Origin: Clostridia bacterium
Lineage (GTDB): Bacteria > Bacillota > Clostridia > Oscillospirales > CAG-272
Reading direction: 5' to 3'
DNA length: 64,000 bases
NCBI GenBank assembly: GCA_017461475.1
Contig: JAFTXX010000016.1
Location: forward strand, 1 to 64,000
The translations under genes were made by a program, and so were the position numbers. Of this stretch, positions 51,896 through 64,000 are shown piece by piece (position 1 is the first letter of the stretch; the number at the start of each line of letters is the position of its first letter). The notes under the pieces were generated by a model, which ran no database searches, was not told where the DNA came from, and saw only the letters and a list, made by a program, of their open reading frames with translations.

Positions 51896-53992
51896 ATGGC
51901 AAGCGTAACAGAGCAATTCGGAAGTTTGGTTTTTGACGACAGAGTAATGAAGGCAAACCTTTCCGCAAAGGTATATCAGTCACTGAAAAAGACGATTGAC
52001 GAGGGAGCGGGGCTCGACCTCTCGGTGGCAAATGCAGTCGCAACCGCGATGAAGGACTGGGCAGTAGCAAACGGCGCTACGCACTACACTCACTGGTTCC
52101 AGCCGCTGACGGGTATCACCGCAGAAAAGCATGACAGTTTTATTTCTCCTGCGCCGGACGGCAGAATCATTATGGAATTTTCGGGCAAGGAACTTATCAA
52201 GGGCGAGCCCGATGCATCCTCATTCCCCTCGGGCGGACTGCGTGCCACATTTGAAGCGCGCGGCTACACCGCGTGGGACCCCACATCCTATGCTTTTATC
52301 AAGGGTAAGACGCTTTGCATCCCCACCGCGTTCTGCTCCTACGGCGGCGAAGCTCTCGACAAGAAAACTCCCCTGCTTCGCTCCATGGAAGCGCTCAACA
52401 AGCAGGCGCTCCGCATCTTGAAACTGTTCGGAAACAACACGGTAAAATGTGTACGCACCTCGGTAGGTCCCGAGCAGGAATACTTCCTTGTAGACAAGGA
52501 CATGTACGATAAGCGCCGCGACCTTGTATATACCGGACGCACGCTCTTCGGTGCAAAGCCGCCGAAAGGACAGGAAATGGACGACCATTACTTCGGTGTT
52601 ATCAAGCCCAGAGTTGCGGCGTTTATGGAAGAACTGAACGATGAACTCTGGAAACTCGGCATCCTCGCAAAGACCGAGCACAACGAGGTCGCTCCCGCGC
52701 AGCATGAGCTTGCGCCTATTTACACCACCACAAACATTGCAACCGACCACAACCAGCTCACCATGGAGATCATGCAAAAGGTTGCGACAAAGCACGGACT
52801 TGTATGTCTCCTGCATGAAAAACCGTTTGCGGGCGTAAACGGCAGCGGTAAGCACAATAACTGGTCTATCGCTACCGATGCAGGCGTAAACCTGCTCTCC
52901 CCAGGGGAAACACCGTATGAAAACGCTCAGTTCCTTCTGTTCCTCTGCGCGGTAATCAAAGCGGTAGATGACTATCAGGATCTGCTCCGCATCTCGGTTG
53001 CAACCGCGGGCAACGACCACCGTCTCGGCGCAAACGAAGCTCCCCCCGCAGTCGTTTCGATGTTCCTCGGCGACGAGCTGAACGCTGTGCTTGAAGCCAT
53101 TGAGACCGATACCCCATACAAGGGTGCGGAAAAGACGCAGATGAAGCTGGGCGTTGACGTTCTTCCCAATTTCAGCCGCGATACCACCGACCGTAACCGC
53201 ACATCTCCCTTTGCATTCACCGGCAACAAGTTTGAGTTCCGTATGCTCGGCTCATCCAACAGCATTGCATGTGCAAACATCATGCTGAACAGTGCGGTTG
53301 CAGAAAGTCTTAAAATCTACGCCGACCGTCTCGAAGCAGCAGACGACTTTGAAACGGCTCTGCACGAAATGATCCGCAAGACAATAAAAGATCACAAGCA
53401 CATCATCTTCAACGGCAATGGCTACGACGATGCGTGGATCAAAGAAGCGACCGAAAAGCGAGGTCTCTGCAACTACCGCACCACCCCTGACTGCGTACCG
53501 CATCTGCTGGATAAAAAGAATGTGGATATGCTCACCTCGCAGGGTGTGTTCACCGATGCAGAATTGAAATCCCGCTATGAGATCACTCTTGAGAACTACT
53601 GCAAGACAGTCGTTATCGAGGCAAACACCATGGCGGCAATGGCAAAGACAGAGATTTTGCCGGCGGTAGAAGCATACACCGCAAAGGTTGCAAAGAGTGC
53701 CGCGGCTAAGAAAGCTCTGGACGGTACGCTCGCATGTGCATATGAAAAGCAGCTCGTCAAAAAGCTCTCCGCTTTGACCGATACAATTGCCGCAAAGACC
53801 GAAGAACTCGAAAAAGCAGTTCTTGCACTTGCAAATACCGAAAGCATTGGCGAAGAAGCAGACGCAATCCGCGACAGCGTGCTTGTAAAGATGAGCGAGT
53901 TGCGTGTTCCCTGCGATGCAGCGGAAACGCTCACCGCAAAAGACTATTGGCCTTTCCCGACCTACGGCGACCTTTTGTTCGGCGTAAAATAA
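51896..53992 (+). CDS. glnN: Glutamine synthetase type III
   Basis: A 698-residue GSIII, the long dodecameric class typical of Bacteroidetes and Clostridia. Family marks: [104 protein letters not shown] and [30 protein letters not shown] precedes the ATG. Expression depends on passing the leader hairpin. asnB follows after 54 bases without a terminator. Confidence 0.96.
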   Translation: MASVTEQFGSLVFDDRVMKANLSAKVYQSLKKTIDEGAGLDLSVANAVATAMKDWAVANGATHYTHWFQPLTGITAEKHDSFISPAPDGRIIMEFSGKELIKGEPDASSFPSGGLRATFEARGYTAWDPTSYAFIKGKTLCIPTAFCSYGGEALDKKTPLLRSMEALNKQALRILKLFGNNTVKCVRTSVGPEQEYFLVDKDMYDKRRDLVYTGRTLFGAKPPKGQEMDDHYFGVIKPRVAAFMEELNDELWKLGILAKTEHNEVAPAQHELAPIYTTTNIATDHNQLTMEIMQKVATKHGLVCLLHEKPFAGVNGSGKHNNWSIATDAGVNLLSPGETPYENAQFLLFLCAVIKAVDDYQDLLRISVATAGNDHRLGANEAPPAVVSMFLGDELNAVLEAIETDTPYKGAEKTQMKLGVDVLPNFSRDTTDRNRTSPFAFTGNKFEFRMLGSSNSIACANIMLNSAVAESLKIYADRLEAADDFETALHEMIRKTIKDHKHIIFNGNGYDDAWIKEATEKRGLCNYRTTPDCVPHLLDKKNVDMLTSQGVFTDAELKSRYEITLENYCKTVVIEANTMAAMAKTEILPAVEAYTAKVAKSAAAKKALDGTLACAYEKQLVKKLSALTDTIAAKTEELEKAVLALANTESIGEEADAIRDSVLVKMSELRVPCDAAETLTAKDYWPFPTYGDLLFGVK

Positions 53993-54046
53993 ACGTTCCG
54001 CTATGCAGACTCTTTATTCAGACTAATCAGAATTGAGGAAAAAATC

Positions 54047-55627
54047 ATGTGTTCCATTATAGGTTACTGCGGCAAGATTGCCGACATAAAACAGTTTTTG
54101 ACAGGCTTTGACCGCACGGCTTCGCGCGGTCCCGACGACAGTAGAATAGTCGATACGGGCAACGGCGTGCTCGGATTTCATCGGCTTGCAATCATGGGGC
54201 TGACACCCTCGGGCATGCAGCCGTTTGAACTGAATGGAAATTACGTGGTTTGCAACGGCGAAATATACGGATTTGAAAAGCTGCGCGAGGCTCTCTCCGA
54301 AAAATACAGTTTTGCAAGCGACTCCGACTGCGAAATACTCTTGCCGATGTACAAGGAATACGGTACCGACATGTTCAAAATGCTTGATGCGGAGTTTGCC
54401 TGCATCCTATACGACAGCGAGACCGAAGAATACATAGCAGCGCGCGATCCTATCGGCATCCGCCCCTTATATTACGGATATGACAAAGCAGGTATTATCG
54501 TCTTTGCAAGCGAGCCCAAAAACCTCGTCGGACTTGTAGAAAAGATAATGCCCTTTCCTCCCGGCCACTACTACAAGGGCGGTAAATTTATCTGCTACCG
54601 TGACATTGCAAGAGTAGACACGGTATGCCATGATGATATCGAAACCGTTTGCAAAAAAATTCACGACAAGCTTGTAAGCGGTGTTGAAAAGCGTCTGGTT
54701 TCGGATGCAAAGGTCGGCTTTCTGCTTTCGGGTGGCTTGGATTCATCTCTTGTCTGCGCCATTGCGCAAAGAAAAAGCAAAACGCCTATAAAGACATTTG
54801 CCATAGGCATGAGCGAGGACGCAATCGACTTAAAATATGCAAAGCAAGTCGCCGACTATATCGGCAGTGACCATACCGAAGTATACATGACGCCAAATGA
54901 GGTCATCTCCTCGCTTGAAAGCGTTGTGCATCTGCTCGGCACTTTTGACATCACCACCATTCGCGCCAGCATGGGTATGTACCTCGTCTGCAAGTTTATC
55001 CATGAGCACACAGATATCCGTGTGCTGCTTACAGGTGAGATATCCGATGAGCTGTTCGGCTACAAGTACACCGACTTTGCCCCGAGTGCGGCTGAATTTC
55101 AAAAGGAATCTGAAAAGCGCATACGCGAACTGCACATGTACGATGTGCTCCGTGCAGACCGTTGTATCTCGGTAAACTCACTGGAGGCAAGAGTGCCGTT
55201 CGGCGACCTTGAATTTGCAAAATATGTTATGGCAGTCGACCCCGAACTGAAGCTGAACAAATACGGCAAGGGAAAATATCTGCTTCGCCATGCGTTTGAA
55301 GACGGAGAGTATCTGCCAAGCGAGATCTTGTGGCGTGAGAAGGCGGCATTTTCCGATGCTGTAGGCCACTCAATGGTAGACTACCTCAAGGAGTATGCCG
55401 AAAAGCAGTATACCGACGAAGAATTTGAAGAAAAACGCGCAAAATACACGCACTCAAAGCCGTTCACCAAGGAATCTCTGCTCTACCGCGAAATCTTTGA
55501 AAGATACTATCCCGAGCAAAGCGAAATGATTGCAGACTTCTGGATGCCGAACAAGTCGTGGAAGGGTTGTGATGTAAACGATCCCTCTGCAAGAGTTCTT
55601 GCAAACTACGGCGACAGCGGAAAATAA
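54047..55627 (+). CDS. asnB: Asparagine synthetase (glutamine-hydrolysing)
   Basis: A 526-residue enzyme using glutamine and ATP to amidate aspartate. The N-terminal class II glutaminase begins with Cys2 (MCSIIGYCG), with RGPDDSR, HRLAIMGLTPSGMQPF and NGEIYGFEKLRE. The synthetase domain has the PP-loop LLSGGLDSSLVCAIA, LLTGEISDELFGYKY, and SLEARVPFGD. GAGG lies 9 bases before the ATG. Second gene after glnN; a strong terminator follows. Confidence 0.95.
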   Translation: MCSIIGYCGKIADIKQFLTGFDRTASRGPDDSRIVDTGNGVLGFHRLAIMGLTPSGMQPFELNGNYVVCNGEIYGFEKLREALSEKYSFASDSDCEILLPMYKEYGTDMFKMLDAEFACILYDSETEEYIAARDPIGIRPLYYGYDKAGIIVFASEPKNLVGLVEKIMPFPPGHYYKGGKFICYRDIARVDTVCHDDIETVCKKIHDKLVSGVEKRLVSDAKVGFLLSGGLDSSLVCAIAQRKSKTPIKTFAIGMSEDAIDLKYAKQVADYIGSDHTEVYMTPNEVISSLESVVHLLGTFDITTIRASMGMYLVCKFIHEHTDIRVLLTGEISDELFGYKYTDFAPSAAEFQKESEKRIRELHMYDVLRADRCISVNSLEARVPFGDLEFAKYVMAVDPELKLNKYGKGKYLLRHAFEDGEYLPSEILWREKAAFSDAVGHSMVDYLKEYAEKQYTDEEFEEKRAKYTHSKPFTKESLLYREIFERYYPEQSEMIADFWMPNKSWKGCDVNDPSARVLANYGDSGK

Positions 55628-55631
55628 ACTT

Positions 55632-55667
55632 AAATGCCCCGACTTTAACATTCGGGGCATTTTTTTA
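55632..55667 (+). terminator. Terminator after asnB
   Basis: AAATGCCCCG (55632-55641) pairs with CGGGGCATTT (55653-55662), followed by a T run. Confidence 0.9.
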
Positions 55668-55686
55668 CGATTGTCACATATAACAG

Positions 55687-55715
55687 TTGACAAAAAGACA
55701 AACAAAGAGTATAAT
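55687..55715 (+). promoter_or_regulatory. Consensus promoter of the purA-carB operon
   Basis: TTGACA (55687-55692), exactly 17 bases, TATAAT (55710-55715). Confidence 0.88.
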
Positions 55716-55723
55716 AAACGGGT

Positions 55724-55776
55724 AAAGGCAAAGGCGTCTTTGAGTGTACTCTCGAAGTGCCCCTGCCTTCTTTTTT
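55724..55776 (+). terminator. First AAAGGC leader hairpin of the purA operon
   Basis: Begins AAAGGCAAAGGCGTCTTT about nine bases after the -10 box; outer stem AAGGCA/TGCCTT, inner CTTTGAG/CTCGAAG, then CTTTTTT. The stem is less regular than the second copy. Confidence 0.7.
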
Positions 55777-55795
55777 GTAAAAATCGAATATTTAT

Positions 55796-55847
55796 AAAGG
55801 CAAAGGCGTCTTTAATGTTAAAGCATTAAAGACGCCTTTGCTTTTTT
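55796..55847 (+). terminator. Second, tandem AAAGGC leader hairpin of the purA operon
   Basis: Repeats AAAGGCAAAGGCGTCTTT. CAAAGGCGTCTTTAATG (55801-55817) pairs perfectly over 17 bp with CATTAAAGACGCCTTTG (55824-55840), loop TTAAAG, then CTTTTTT. The purA ribosome site starts eight bases later. Confidence 0.85.
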
Positions 55848-55867
55848 ACAAATCGGAGGAAAGAACA

Positions 55868-57145
55868 ATGGCAAACTGTGCAATTGTGGGAATCAACTGG
55901 GGTGATGAGGGAAAAGGCAGAATGGTAGACCTCCTCACCGAAAACTATGATGTCGTAGTCCGCTATCAGGGAGGCGGTAATGCCGGTCACACCGTTATTA
56001 ACGAATATGGCAAATTTGCGCTGCATCTGCTGCCGTCGGGTATTTTCAGAAAAGGTGCTGTCAACATCCTCGGAAACGGTGTTGCGCTTGACCCGGAAAA
56101 TCTGTGGACGGAGATGCAAGCTGTTATTGAAAAGGGTGTTGCTATCACTCCCGAAAACCTCAAGATAAGCGACCGCGCATCACTTTTGCTCCCGTGGCAC
56201 CGCGACCTTGACGAGCTCGAGGAAAAACGCCTTGCCGATAAAAAATACGGCTCAACAAAACAGGGTATAGCGCCGTTTTATTCGGACAAATATCAAAAGA
56301 AGACCGTTCTTGCAGGTGAACTCTTTTACCCAGAGCAACTGAAAGCGCATCTCCGTGACCTTGTGGAATGGAAAAACCTCACATTGACAAAAGTATACGG
56401 TGCCGCGCCCTACACTATGGAAATGCTTGAAAAATGGCTCGACGGCTACTGCGAAAAAATCAAGCCGTATATTTGCGACACGGGCGCTTTTCTCCGCGCG
56501 GCGCAGCAAGACGGCAAAAATATCCTCTTTGAAGCACAACTCGGCTCACTGCGTGACCTTGACTACGGCATCTACCCGTACACCACATCTTCCAACACGA
56601 CCGCCGCATTTGCTCCCATAGGCTCGGGACTGCCGAGCGCAAAAATTACCGATGTCGTCGGCGTAGTCAAAGCATACTCTACCTGCGTTGGCGAAGGACC
56701 GTTTGTCTGCGAGATGTTCGGCGATGAAGCCGCTGCACTGCGTGAAGCGGGTGCCGAATACGGCGCAAAAACCGGCAGACCTCGCCGTGTCGGCGCAATT
56801 GACCTCGTCGCCACGCGCTACGGCGTAGAGGTGCAGGCGGCGACCGAAATTGCACTGACAAAATTGGATGTCCTGAGCTACATGGACAAGATACCCGTAT
56901 GCACACACTACACGTTAGACGGTAAAGAAACCGACACTTTCCCCTTCCCGTCCGCACTAAGCGGCGCAAAACCCGTTATCGAATACTTTGACGGCTGGAA
57001 ATGTGATATTTCAGGTGTGAGAAAGTGGGAAGACCTGCCGAAAGCAGCTAAAGACTATGTAACCGCTGTTGAAAAAACTATCGGCTGTCCCATAACCTAT
57101 GTTTCTGTCGGTCCCGAGAGAGACAGCATTATCATACGTAAATAA
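55868..57145 (+). CDS. purA: Adenylosuccinate synthetase
   Basis: A 425-residue GTP-dependent enzyme joining IMP and aspartate, first step from IMP to AMP. Start at 55868 (GGAGG nine bases upstream); the longer frame to 55838 begins inside the leader hairpin. Marks: NWGDEGKGRMVDLLTENYD, VVRYQGGGNAGHTV, FEAQLGSLRDLDYGIYPYTT, STCVGEGPFVCE and TGRPRRVGAIDLVATRYG. First gene of an operon with purB, guaA, pyrG and carAB. Confidence 0.96.
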   Translation: MANCAIVGINWGDEGKGRMVDLLTENYDVVVRYQGGGNAGHTVINEYGKFALHLLPSGIFRKGAVNILGNGVALDPENLWTEMQAVIEKGVAITPENLKISDRASLLLPWHRDLDELEEKRLADKKYGSTKQGIAPFYSDKYQKKTVLAGELFYPEQLKAHLRDLVEWKNLTLTKVYGAAPYTMEMLEKWLDGYCEKIKPYICDTGAFLRAAQQDGKNILFEAQLGSLRDLDYGIYPYTTSSNTTAAFAPIGSGLPSAKITDVVGVVKAYSTCVGEGPFVCEMFGDEAAALREAGAEYGAKTGRPRRVGAIDLVATRYGVEVQAATEIALTKLDVLSYMDKIPVCTHYTLDGKETDTFPFPSALSGAKPVIEYFDGWKCDISGVRKWEDLPKAAKDYVTAVEKTIGCPITYVSVGPERDSIIIRK

Positions 57146-57157
57146 GGAGAATTCAAA

Positions 57158-58573
57158 ATGACAAGTCAATATGAGTCCCCACTGTCCTCGCGTTATGCAT
57201 CCGAATATATGTTAAAACTGTTTTCCGCCGACACCCGCTCTGTCACATGGCGCAAGCTCTGGGTTTCGCTTGCAAAGGCGGAAAAGGCACTCGGTCTGCC
57301 TATCACGGAGGAACAAACAGCCGAGATGGAAGCGCATACCGATGACATTGACTACAACTGTATCCGCGCACGCGAAAAAGAGGTTCGCCATGACGTAATG
57401 GCACATATCTATGCTTTCGGCAAGGCCGCACCCTCTGCCGCAGGTATCATACACCTCGGCGCAACCAGCTGCTATGTCACCGACAACTCAGACCTCATCA
57501 TTTACCGCGACGGTTTGAAGTATCTGCGCGGCGAAGTGCTGAAAGTCATTGCAAATCTCGCCGACTTTGCCGAAAAATACAAGGCACTGCCGACGCTCGG
57601 TTATACACATTATCAGCCCGCACAGCTTGTCACCGTAGGCAAGCGTGCGACACTCTGGATGCAGGACTTTCTCACGGATGTGGAAGAAATCGACTTTGCA
57701 CTGCAGAATATCAAATTTCTCGGTTGCCGCGGCACTACGGGCACTGAGGCAAGTTTTATGGACCTGTTTTCGGGCAATACTGCAAAGATAGACGAGATGA
57801 ACCGTCTTATCGCAGCGGATTTCGGATTTGAAAGTTGTTTTGCCGTGTCGGGGCAGACTTATCCGCGCAAAGTTGACAGCCGCATTCTAAATGCGCTTTC
57901 CTCCGTGGCGCAGAGCTGTTACCGCATGGCAAACGACATTCGCCTGCTCCAGCATGACAGGCAGGTGGAAGAACCGTTTGAAAAGAATCAGATAGGCTCG
58001 TCCGCTATGGCATACAAGCGCAACCCCATGCGCAGCGAGCGTATATGTTCCCTTGCCCGTTATCTCATGGCGGATGCCGCAAATGCGCCGATGACCGCCT
58101 CCACACAGTGGTTTGAGCGCACGCTGGATGATTCGGCAAACCGCCGCATCTCCATGCCCGAGGGTTTTCTCTGTGCCGACGCTGTTCTCCGCCTTGCACA
58201 AAATGTGACAGATGGCTTGCATGTAAACGAAAAAGTCATTGAAAAATCAGTAAAAGAATATCTCCCCTTTATCGCTACCGAAAACCTGATGATGGAAGCC
58301 GTCAAGCGCGGCGGCGACCGCCAGGCTTTGCACGAAATCATCCGCAAATGCTCGATGGAAGCGACAGCCAAGATGAAAAACGGCGAAGAATGCGACTTGC
58401 TTTCCCGTCTTGCATCCGAAAAAGAATTCTGTCTTGACGAGGCGGAGATGAACGCTCTCCTCGAGCCCAAACTCTACATCGGCAGATGTGTCGAGCAGGT
58501 AGAAAACTTCATAAGCAAAGTAAAACCTATGCTTTCGGGAATCGAAAGAAACTCTGCGGAAATAAATCTGTAA
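57158..58573 (+). CDS. purB: Adenylosuccinate lyase
   Basis: A 471-residue fumarase/aspartase-superfamily lyase that releases fumarate from adenylosuccinate (to AMP) and from SAICAR. Marks: [74 protein letters not shown], and the signature [20 protein letters not shown]. 12 bases after purA with AAGGAG upstream. Confidence 0.96.
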   Translation: MTSQYESPLSSRYASEYMLKLFSADTRSVTWRKLWVSLAKAEKALGLPITEEQTAEMEAHTDDIDYNCIRAREKEVRHDVMAHIYAFGKAAPSAAGIIHLGATSCYVTDNSDLIIYRDGLKYLRGEVLKVIANLADFAEKYKALPTLGYTHYQPAQLVTVGKRATLWMQDFLTDVEEIDFALQNIKFLGCRGTTGTEASFMDLFSGNTAKIDEMNRLIAADFGFESCFAVSGQTYPRKVDSRILNALSSVAQSCYRMANDIRLLQHDRQVEEPFEKNQIGSSAMAYKRNPMRSERICSLARYLMADAANAPMTASTQWFERTLDDSANRRISMPEGFLCADAVLRLAQNVTDGLHVNEKVIEKSVKEYLPFIATENLMMEAVKRGGDRQALHEIIRKCSMEATAKMKNGEECDLLSRLASEKEFCLDEAEMNALLEPKLYIGRCVEQVENFISKVKPMLSGIERNSAEINL

Positions 58574-58589
58574 GACAGAGAGGGGTACC

Positions 58590-62824
<4,235 letters not shown>

Positions 62825-62832
<8 letters not shown>

Positions 62833-64000
62833 AAGAACAGATTTAAACAAGATCCTCGTCATCGGCTCAGGTCCTATCGTCATCGGACAGGCAGCGGAAT
62901 TTGACTATGCAGGTACGCAGGCATGCCTCGCCTTAAAAGAAGAGGGCTACAGTGTCGTACTCTGCAACTCCAATCCTGCCACCATCATGACGGATACTTC
63001 GGTTGCCGACAAAGTGTATATGGAGCCGCTTACACTTGAATACCTTGCAAAAATAATCCGATACGAGCGTCCCGATGCCATTCTCCCCGGCATCGGAGGG
63101 CAGACCGGCTTAAACCTTGCCATGCAGCTAGAAAAGAAGGGCGTTCTTGCAGAATGCCGTGCAGAACTGCTCGGCACAAAGAGCGAAAGCATTGAGCGCG
63201 CAGAGGACCGCGAGATGTTCAAGGAACTGTGCGAAAAACTCGGCGAGCCCGTGCTCCCCTCGGATATTGCAACCTCTGTAGAAGAAGGCTTGAAGGTAGC
63301 CGAGAACATCGGTTTTCCCGTAGTGCTACGCCCTGCCTTTACCCTCGGCGGTACGGGCGGCGGCTTTGCCGATAACGAAGAAGAATTTCTCCCGCTGATG
63401 AAAAACGCCCTTGCGCTCTCTCCCGTAAAGCAGGTGCTTATCGAAAAGAGCATCAAAGGCTACAAAGAAATCGAATACGAGGTCATGCGCGATGCAAACG
63501 ACACCGCAATCACTATCTGCAACATGGAAAACCTCGATCCCGTTGGTATTCACACGGGAGACTCTATTGTTGTCTGCCCCTCCCAGACGCTCACCAACAA
63601 GGAATATCACATGCTGCGAAACAGCGCGCTGAAAATCATCCGCGCCCTTAAAATCGAGGGCGGATGCAATGTGCAGTTTGCGCTGGACCCTCATTCCTTT
63701 CAGTATTATCTCATCGAGGTAAACCCGCGCGTTTCGCGCTCATCGGCGCTTGCATCCAAAGCGAGCGGATATCCTATTGCCCGTGTATCCGCTAAAATAG
63801 GCGTTGGTATGACGCTTGACGAAATTCAAATTGCCAACACGCCTGCATCGTTTGAACCGACGCTTGACTATGTGGTTACAAAGATGCCGCGCTTCCCGTT
63901 TGACAAATTTGCCGATGCAAACAATTCGCTTTCCACGCAGATGAAAGCGACGGGTGAGGTCATGAGCGTGGGCAGAACCTTTGAGGAGAGCCTGCTTAAA
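62825..64000 (+). CDS. carB: Carbamoyl-phosphate synthase large subunit (5' part, runs off right edge)
   Basis: The first 392 codons are visible, out of about 1070 expected. The frame starts at ATG 62825 ([20 protein letters not shown]) and shows [77 protein letters not shown] and [20 protein letters not shown], the N-terminal ATP-grasp half that makes carboxyphosphate and carbamate. It uses ammonia from CarA for pyrimidine and arginine synthesis. Confidence 0.96.

Noticed and set aside
52220..53020. 266-codon minus-strand frame inside glnN
   Set aside because: Shadow of a highly conserved glutamine synthetase gene.

Overview
The window looks like a chromosomal segment of an anaerobic, glycan-degrading gut-type Clostridia bacterium (Bacillota; Oscillospirales or a near relative is my inference). 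The reasons are two type I dockerins, an SLH-anchored surface protein, copper-amine-oxidase-type wall modules, GLUG repeats, a type III glutamine synthetase, an ANTAR regulator beside glutamine synthetase, and AT-rich mobile DNA with clostridial-type serine recombinases. No intact tRNA, rRNA gene or CRISPR array is visible.

Layout. (A) 1-13.5 kb: the edge of an insertion sequence, then a leftward operon for secreted glycan breakdown: a 2041-aa dockerin-bearing GH2 enzyme, a cytoplasmic GtaA/DUF4965-type protein and a secreted GH43-like enzyme. A divergent AraC-type regulator faces it. (B) 13.5-21.4 kb: an IS3-family element, then an AT-rich run of genes with a strong promoter: XRE regulator, a four-domain ASCH-PIN-GNAT-ASCH/EVE protein, a small ASCH protein, an HNH nuclease, a zinc-ribbon RES protein and a Shedu-type nuclease. 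This looks like a defence or toxin-antitoxin island. It ends at the 3' end of a broken tRNA-Leu, a likely attachment site. (C) 21.4-26.5 kb: the remains of a mobile element: a large serine recombinase, a truncated second recombinase, an HTH/zinc-ribbon protein, a DUF4314 protein, two kinds of iteron-like repeat, and a dense array of TGACAGT boxes.

(D) 26.5-46.3 kb: a uronate/pectin locus. One leftward operon encodes GH2 beta-glucuronidase, UxaB, UxaA, UxaC, a beta-propeller protein and Eda (galacturonate to pyruvate plus glyceraldehyde-3-phosphate, with KDG kinase missing here). An AraC regulator, an (alpha/alpha)6-type enzyme, two lipoproteins (one a sugar-binding ABC receptor), an SLH-anchored sialidase-like protein and a second dockerin protein complete it. 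Three intergenic regions carry the same ATCGTTCAA operator half-site, which joins these units into one apparent regulon.

(E) 46.3-64 kb: a GC-richer housekeeping block devoted to amide nitrogen. The leftward operon glxB-glxC-glxD-glnA-ANTAR faces rightward glnN-asnB and then purA-purB-guaA-pyrG-carA-carB (carB runs off the edge). Nearly every gene makes or spends glutamine. The three promoters are near-perfect sigma-A sites, each followed at once by a terminator-like hairpin that starts with AAAGGC; purA has two in tandem. This looks like a shared attenuation switch, and the ANTAR protein encoded here is the obvious candidate effector.

The strongest candidates for something new are the ASCH-PIN-GNAT-ASCH/EVE defence cassette, the shared AAAGGC leader hairpins of the glutamine genes, the AraC operator set of region D, and a ~220-residue module found three times in two neighbouring surface proteins.
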